A DNA stretch of 63,443 nucleotides from Phoronis australis (taxonomy: Eukaryota; Phoronida; Phoronidae). The position numbers and the translations under genes were made by a program. Under the pieces are notes generated by a model, which saw nothing but the letters and a program-made list of their open reading frames with translations, did no database searches and was not told the DNA's origin. Of the stretch, positions 60,901 through 63,443 are shown piece after piece. Positions within the stretch are counted from its first letter, which is position 1; each line of letters begins with the position of its first letter. Location: positions 126,824 through 190,266 of the forward strand of contig NMRA01000263.1 of assembly GCA_002633005.1 (NCBI GenBank), written 5' to 3'.

Positions 60901-61835
60901 AGTTAATTTTCTTCTCAAAGTCATCCAGTTTCCTGCCACGATACGATGAAATTGAGGAAAAGAGAAGTGATGACTCTAGATAAGTAACTGGAAACTTTTG
61001 TACCGATTATGTGGTGCTTAATTATAAAGGGGCATTTTGTTGAATTCTTAATCTAAGCTTTTTGGTGTTAAAAAACATTACCAAACTCAACCTATCTTGA
61101 ATTGTTGCTAAATGAGCTCACCTGGCAACTCAAGTTACAGGCAATGCGTACATGTGCCAGACAAATTAAAAATTTTAGGTTTGCCTGACCCCAATAAAGT
61201 CTGAAGCGTTTTCTTGAGTTGCTAATGGTTTTGATGTTTTTGTTGGTAACTGAAATAAAATGCTGTCATAGGATGAGCGTGAGATCGCCTTTATGAGAGT
61301 AAAAAGCCTGAATAAATGGACTTGAGATCAACTTTATGAGAGTAAAAGGCCTGAATATAATGGATGTGAGATCACCTTTATGAGAGTAAAAGGCCTGAAT
61401 AAATGTCATGGACGTGGGATCACGTTTGTGAGAGTAAAAGGCCTGAATATGATGGACGTGAGATGGCCTTTATGAGGGCCTGAATATGATAAACGTGACA
61501 TCACCTTTTTGAGAGTAAAAGGCCTGAATACGATGGACGTGAGATGGCCTTTATGAGAGTATAAGGCCTGAATAAATATGATTTTGATTTTTGACCAACT
61601 AGACGGGGTCAACTGGTGCTTTAATTTACATCTTTTGAGTGTTCACTTGTTGTCTGAATAATGTGTGTATTGTTTATGACTTTTGCCCTCCACTTGCAGG
61701 CACGACAGTGGTAAATCAGTGCCCCCTAATGTGACTGTGAAAGAGCATTTTGTATTCACGGACACAGACGGCCAGTTGTACCATTTTATGGTGGAAGGCA
61801 ATGTTATCAAAGATGGATCACGTATTCCACCTGAT
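39920..61835 (+). CDS. WDR11: WDR11 (WD repeat-containing protein 11), first 17 coding exons, partial
   Basis: Seventeen exons with GT-AG borders and matching phases give about 732 codons collinear with vertebrate WDR11 from its N-terminus to the GSRIPPD region. The human protein is about 1,220 residues, so roughly 60 percent is present; the rest lies to the right. Recognisable stretches include WQGLLAYGCQSL, VKWSKENYHHD, LVLWNAETGQKLWKK, REILVLDLDINQTV, LVWELK, IRMCPPLTTKN and DKPFELWDLR. In vertebrates WDR11 is a beta-propeller protein that acts with FAM91A1 in vesicle capture at the trans-Golgi network, and it has been linked to Hedgehog signalling and ciliogenesis. Several exons are followed by tandem copies of their own splice-donor region. 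Confidence 0.97.
40366..41181. mobile_element. Candidate 816-bp inverted-repeat element in WDR11 intron 1
   Basis: The left end AGTGACCTAATTATCGGA and the reverse complement of the right end AGTGTACCTAATTATCGGA match over about 18 bp with one indel. A related motif ACCTAAATATCGGAC lies inside each end (about 40563, and inverted about 41143-41160). No target duplication was confirmed and no coding sequence seen. Confidence 0.55.
41310..41379 (+). CDS. WDR11: WDR11 exon 2
   Basis: GWQGLLAYGCQSLVAVLDP, matching the first propeller blade of WDR11. Acceptor tttacag, donor gtaaat. Confidence 0.95.
42418..42459 (+). CDS. WDR11: WDR11 exon 3
   Basis: A 42-nt exon, VVQVLDRHNNYVVK, matching LQVLEKHKADVVK of human WDR11. 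Donor gtgggt. Confidence 0.9.
43851..44004 (+). CDS. WDR11: WDR11 exon 4
   Basis: VKWSKENYHHDLSTPYTLRL, then DHYGQIVIWDV and SKPIQ: a WD repeat with strong WDR11 identity. Donor caag|gtacca. Confidence 0.97.
44613..44783 (+). CDS. WDR11: WDR11 exon 5
   Basis: DMEWLSTDGSHDLLAVIHPS, then WNAETGQKLWKKTY and MAFDPFDNQNVT. I used donor acgt|gtatgt because it gives the phase required by exon 6. Confidence 0.95.
45517..45706. repeat. 38-bp minisatellite, 5 copies, abutting a WDR11 acceptor
   Basis: Unit GAACTGAGGTATCTCTGTTC followed by a variable 18 bp ending TACTTATGATAT, at 45517, 45555, 45593, 45631 and 45669. The last copy runs into the pyrimidine tract of exon 6. It is not made of exon sequence. 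Confidence 0.95.
45717..45809 (+). CDS. WDR11: WDR11 exon 6
   Basis: LGQDFILFVDDFSVAKVPSG, then GKKFYISSP, matching FISDF...GKKVYISSP. The acceptor follows directly on a 38-bp minisatellite. Confidence 0.95.
46312..46435 (+). CDS. WDR11: WDR11 exon 7
   Basis: A less conserved linker exon, AMSNTSSAGDLKTPENMSK then KLARRMGLSRLLQLDGDQTK, at the position of the variable SSPAHNKLATATG linker in human. Both phases fit. Confidence 0.85.
47608..47802. repeat. 38-bp minisatellite, 5 copies, same unit as the WDR11 exon 11 end
   Basis: Unit ACTACCAACCCATGTTAGCC followed by TTAGGTAAGTTAGACAAA, identical to the array at 57126-57290, which arises from the end of exon 11 and its donor. It ends at the N at 47803, so the copy could be an assembly error. 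It sits in intron 7, 9.5 kb upstream of its source. Confidence 0.93.
48449..48626 (+). CDS. WDR11: WDR11 exon 8
   Basis: EEEAITLNECIQLAYHRMHR, then ILVYSREILVLDLDINQTVA, matching FITLNDCLQLAY...REILILDLEVNQTV. Confidence 0.97.
49503..50150 (-). mobile_element. LINE ORF1-like fragment (decayed)
   Basis: The minus strand reads DIVNKLNLNNVITEKDLYRT, then HRLGDRIVVKFTTYNTRQEF and NKRNRLQHFSQQ, the RRM/C-terminal region of L1-type ORF1 proteins. Upstream is a coiled-coil-like start (MLTKEEEAALFVTLESDAF). Stops and frame changes show it is dead. It lies inside the 4.4-kb inverted-repeat element. Confidence 0.65.
50185..51350 (+). mobile_element. LINE reverse-transcriptase tail with tetranucleotide 3' end (decayed)
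   Basis: The plus strand reads KSGILPHFTHAVTRWCFHNC, then HRLQVLQKCAVQSIPHHTC and, after a frame change, LNHLSLNDIFQFSCLKFLS. This is the typical post-RT segment LQ-x-LQK-x-A-x-R-x-I of CR1/Jockey-like LINEs. The 3' end is a (CTAT)n run at about 51293-51347. Frameshifts and stops show it is inactive. Confidence 0.65.
51351..53040. other. Interior of the 4.4-kb element, right part; nothing recognised
   Basis: Contains a minus-strand open frame of 88 codons at 51918-52181 without recognised motifs. AT-rich, no clear coding signal. Confidence 0.35.
54588..54712 (-). repeat. Dispersed repeat, inverted copy 3
   Basis: The reverse complement reads GCCATTCTGTAATTAGAATT ... TTGTTAACAGAATTTGCAGTC ATGACAGGGAAACC ... 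TTTTGTCTTGTGCTGC, matching 13787-13910 closely. The sequence after it (54770-54860) has partly inverted similarity, so the full unit may be a MITE of about 270 bp. Confidence 0.65.
54924..55050 (+). CDS. WDR11: WDR11 exon 9
   Basis: MIPCQLRDAMFLLHENGSIT, then MRVRRRGMASGLNGADQGFG. The first half matches human IPCFQRDGLFCLHENGCITLRVRR. The last ~50 bp plus donor are repeated twice more downstream. Confidence 0.93.
55001..55165 (+). repeat. 56-bp tandem repeat of WDR11 exon 9 end plus 5' splice site, 3 copies
   Basis: AGGGATGGCTAGTGGCTTGA starts at 55001 (in exon), 55057 and 55113. Each copy ends GGCAGTCAAG followed by gtaatg, gtaatg and gtagcg. The first copy is the coding one. Reading on through the first donor reaches a TGA within one unit. 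Confidence 0.95.
55392..55579 (+). CDS. WDR11: WDR11 exon 10
   Basis: YDMMYDTRCQSDAVRITKHS, then ALIVSDSRVLVWELKTIDYQ, matching YDLRSQCDAIRVTK...VSDGRVMIWELK. Exon end and donor are repeated twice more. Confidence 0.96.
55565..55690 (+). repeat. 49-bp tandem repeat of WDR11 exon 10 end plus 5' splice site, 3 copies
   Basis: ATTGACTATCAG|gtatatagcacc at the exon end recurs 49 bp (ATTGACTATGAG|gtatat) and 98 bp (ATTGACTATCAG|gtatac) downstream. Reading through the first donor meets TGA within the unit. Confidence 0.92.
56020..56650 (-). mobile_element. CR1-like LINE 3' fragment (decayed)
   Basis: The minus strand reads NTRSSSSSDFNLPKHRSETG, then FSYSEPFLWNSLPADAKSTS and FKRIIRN: the C-terminal end of CR1/L2-type ORF2 (RSSS...P-x-x-R...F...LWNSLP...FK). 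The 3' UTR near 56080 (GGGGGCCCC region) to 56020 ends in AATAAATAAA, as in CR1 tails. A frameshift lies near 56583. In WDR11 intron 10. Confidence 0.8.
56805..57159 (+). CDS. WDR11: WDR11 exon 11
   Basis: 118 codons with a variable first part (SSSQTLQSPLYTPGF) and a conserved end (KFLLTGMINGVAPPPLVIRM, then CPPLTTKNWQNYQPMLAL). The last 35 bp plus donor start a 38-bp tandem array. Confidence 0.96.
57126..57290 (+). repeat. 38-bp tandem repeat of WDR11 exon 11 end plus 5' splice site, 4 copies
   Basis: The exon end CAAAACTACCAACCCATGTT AGCCTTAG|gtaagttaga is repeated at 38-bp steps (TTAGCC at 57150, 57188, 57226, 57264). All four copies keep a perfect gtaagt donor. Readthrough meets TAG in the second copy. 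Confidence 0.97.
57861..57945 (+). CDS. WDR11: WDR11 exon 12
   Basis: GTSTGLVQVYNLSSGQLWRE then YSVHSCQV, matching GTSNGSVLVYHLTSGLLHKE...HSCEV. No exon-derived repeats after it. Confidence 0.96.
58074..58310. repeat. 28/29-bp minisatellite, about 8 copies
   Basis: Alternating units GCCTGGGTTATGTCTCCTAC TGTACTGTT and GCCTGGTTATGTCCCCTGCT CTACTGTT. In WDR11 intron 12, not exon-derived. The open frames through it are a by-product of the repeat. Confidence 0.93.
58459..58565 (+). CDS. WDR11: WDR11 exon 13
   Basis: GIEWVSLQSFLSFGYPANSS, then GLVKNELVLVNLQTG, matching GIEWTSLTSFLSF...GLVRNELQLVDLPTG. The exon end and donor begin a 44-bp tandem array. Confidence 0.96.
58534..59060 (+). repeat. 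44-bp tandem repeat of WDR11 exon 13 end plus 5' splice site, 11-12 copies
   Basis: The exon end GAACTAGTGTTGGTCAACCT ACAAACAG|gtgagtagatta is repeated every 44 bp; donor sites fall at 58566 + 44n up to 59050 (two copies read gtgcg). Further diverged pieces run to about 59230. Readthrough from the first donor gives GAG TAG at once. Confidence 0.97.
59452..59516 (-). repeat. Degenerate tRNA-derived SINE-like segment
   Basis: On the minus strand CCCAGTGGTGAAGTGGTAAC fits an A box. A decayed B-box region (GGTCTCCAATTTAAATCCC) follows. Similar layout to 35921-35990, but more diverged. Confidence 0.45.
59595..59643. repeat. 49-bp near-perfect hairpin, 24-bp arms, 1-bp spacer
   Basis: AGCAGCATCATCTCAAAATA CAAT, then one A, then the exact reverse complement. 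In WDR11 intron 13, beside a degenerate SINE. It may be the tip of a fold-back element. Confidence 0.93.
59740..59812 (+). CDS. WDR11: WDR11 exon 14
   Basis: GKCTKYREHKDEESPIEMIR then VSHL, matching FRGERGNDESAIEMIKVSHL. Confidence 0.94.
60355..60463 (+). CDS. WDR11: WDR11 exon 15
   Basis: RQYFVVTFKDKPFELWDLRQ, then SLLREMPRNFPHVTAV, matching KQYLAVVFRDKPLELWDVR...LLREMSKNFPTITAL. Confidence 0.97.
60501..60607. repeat. 36-bp minisatellite, 3 copies
   Basis: TAACACATGGTGTTCTCAGA CTCAGTTAACTCTCTG at 60501, 60537 and 60573 with mismatches. Starts 37 bp after the end of WDR11 exon 15; not exon-derived. Confidence 0.88.
60771..60883 (+). CDS. WDR11: WDR11 exon 16
   Basis: EWSPSHNMKSLKKKQDSVTS, then TQHSEALIRQ, matching EWSPSHNLKSLRKKQ and the variable region after it. 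Confidence 0.95.
61272..61583. repeat. About 43-bp minisatellite, about 7 copies
   Basis: Unit GGACGTGAGATCACCTTTAT GAGAGTAAAAGGCCTGAATA with variable spacing and one short copy. In WDR11 intron 16. Confidence 0.9.
61700..61835 (+). CDS. WDR11: WDR11 exon 17 (last in window)
   Basis: KEHFVFTDTDGQLYHFMVEG, then NVIKDGSRIPPD, matching REHFVFTDIDGQVYHLTVEGNSVKDSARIPPD of human. Phase 0 end. The next expected segment (SITCIAWKGDTL-like) was not seen up to 63443. Confidence 0.97.
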
Positions 61836-63443
61836 GTAAGAATCTTATTGCATTAAATGGTTTTGTTTACAAATATTGATCATCATTTTTCTTCTGTCAT
61901 TGACGAAACGTCTCACATCTCGTTGTTTCGTCTGTTCACTGAAGGACTTGATTGTAACAGCCATGTGATCTAACAGGTCATCAAATAGACTTCTTCAGTA
62001 GCCTACATGATTATCTCTCACTTTACCTCCAAAGTTATTCATTCAGAAGTTGTACATTACAAAGAAGCACCGCACAGTATATTACATCAGCAGTCCAAAA
62101 AACTTCCTCACTTTTCCAGGTTAGTGCAAAATATATAGATAAGCACGATAAGCGAAAAATGCTTAATACTGTGAAATTAATGTAAACTTTGTATGCAAAA
62201 TATCAAACAGAGAGATTGATATTTACAAAAAGTGGAATTGGATCTTTAAAAGGGGATTAGATGTGTTTTTAGTACACAGGTACTAATGTATCGGCCTTTT
62301 TATAATTTCTCTCATCTGGAATATTAGAAATCTTTCTAGCCGGATGAGTTGTACTACATGTATGTGTTTGGCATACTTTTAATGTCTTTAGACATTTTTT
62401 GTTTTTGTTTATGATTGCTATGTGCTGAACTCTATCATGAAGCTATATTTGGCAAAGTTTAAGATCAAGTGAACATTAAGTTTGTGGGCTCTATTAATTT
62501 CCATCAGCAAAATGTCAAAGTAGGGGATATTTGTATGGACAGCTGATAAAACTACTGCATCTGGTTGAAGTTGCTGTATCGACATTGTGTTTGGTTTATA
62601 GATGACTCATGCAGTGTTGCTGGTAAGTCTGTCATGAGCTTTGTTCAAGGATTCATGCAGTAGGTGCTGAGCTATGTTCATCAGGGCCCGGCTTCTAATC
62701 CTTTTACTCAAAATCAACCTTGAAAATATTTTTGGCATTTTCCTTTCCAGTTGAATATGAACTGAAACTAATTGTCAATAGTTTTGTTCTGGAATATATT
62801 ATGGTTTATGTGGATGACTTGTGTAATCCTATTTTGTACTTGATGACCCCACCATTAAAGCAATAAGTTCGAGTCTTAATCTTGAATTTTTACTTTAATT
62901 TTTTTTCTTCAATCTTGGGTCATCAAGTACAAACTTGGACTAGACACGGAACCCTAGTTATACTCGAGACTAGAATAATAGACAGTTATTTTGAGTTTGT
63001 GTTAAAGAAGAATGGAAAATGGCAAAAATATGTCTGAGTTCAATTTTGAGTGAGAAGTTTAGATCACGGACACAGATGTATTCATCAAGAGGTTGTTTTG
63101 ATTGACCTATTCTTAAAACTAAGTGGTGTGGGTGGTTTGAAGTTTGCTAAAGCATGCACTTGTATTGTATTAGACAATGTTCAAAGTCTGTTGGACCCCT
63201 ATACATGGTTTGCTTTGATCTTGTCTCATTACTATGACGTGCTTACTGAGTACTGTGAATATAGTGTGATGCATCTCAAGCATTACTAGCAGCATCCAGT
63301 TAATGGCATGAATATGTAGTTAACCTGTCTGACCCATACTCAGTCTAGTCTTCTCTTCCAAAATCCACTTTTTTTTTCATCCGAAATGTTGGATAATGAA
63401 ATTGTGTTAGTATGGAGAGAGAGAGAGGGAGGGAGGGAGGGAG
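61836..63443. other. WDR11 intron 17 (partial), nothing recognised
   Basis: No further WDR11 exon could be found by eye. The window ends in a (GAGA/GGGA) purine run from about 63414. Confidence 0.5.

Overview
The window is genomic DNA from an animal: genes are split into small GT-AG exons separated by introns of about 0.3-6 kb, the sequence is AT-rich, and it is littered with non-LTR retrotransposon tails, small inverted-repeat elements, tRNA-derived SINE-like pieces and minisatellites. The domain mix (VWC, Kunitz, EGF and tyrosinase-type domains in one secreted protein) and CR1-like retrotransposon tails suggest a marine invertebrate. I cannot name the species. Single N bases at 5110 and 47803 look like contig joins.

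Minus strand, 34123 down to 414: one large mosaic gene, open at both ends (no first exon or signal peptide found; the 3' end lies left of the window). I assembled 27 phase-consistent exons plus one duplicate exon, about 2,285 codons. In protein order: laminin-G/thrombospondin-N-like domain, short linker, coiled coil, VWC half, then module A (EGF, Kunitz, VWC-like, tyrosinase-like domain, G-Y/F-D/N-R pentapeptide repeats, tail, Cys-rich block), then module B (the same order: EGF, Kunitz, pentapeptide repeats, VWC-like, tyrosinase-like domain, long pentapeptide array, tail, Cys-rich block), then a run of VWC domains of the chordin/kielin kind. Both tyrosinase-like domains have lost most copper-binding histidines, so this looks like an extracellular scaffold or ligand-binding protein and not an active phenoloxidase.

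34124-39919: intergenic or 5' region between two divergently oriented genes. It holds a tRNA-derived SINE-like piece beside a perfect palindrome, a 1.4 kb TTAA-flanked inverted-repeat element and a 5'-truncated LINE with poly(A) tail.

Plus strand, 39920 to 61835 and beyond: the first 17 coding exons of WDR11 (about 732 codons of a protein that is about 1,220 residues in human), all phase-consistent. The intron after exon 8 carries a 4.4 kb inverted-repeat element with 11-bp phased arrays inside each end and retrotransposon debris in it.

The most unusual pattern is in WDR11. After exons 9, 10, 11 and 13 the last part of the exon together with its 5' splice site is tandemly repeated (56 bp x3, 49 bp x3, 38 bp x4, 44 bp x11-12). 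No unit length is divisible by three, and use of any later donor would meet a stop codon. The 38-bp array also appears a second time, 9.5 kb upstream, beside an assembly N. The second notable object is the duplicated pseudo-tyrosinase/VWC/Kunitz mosaic protein.
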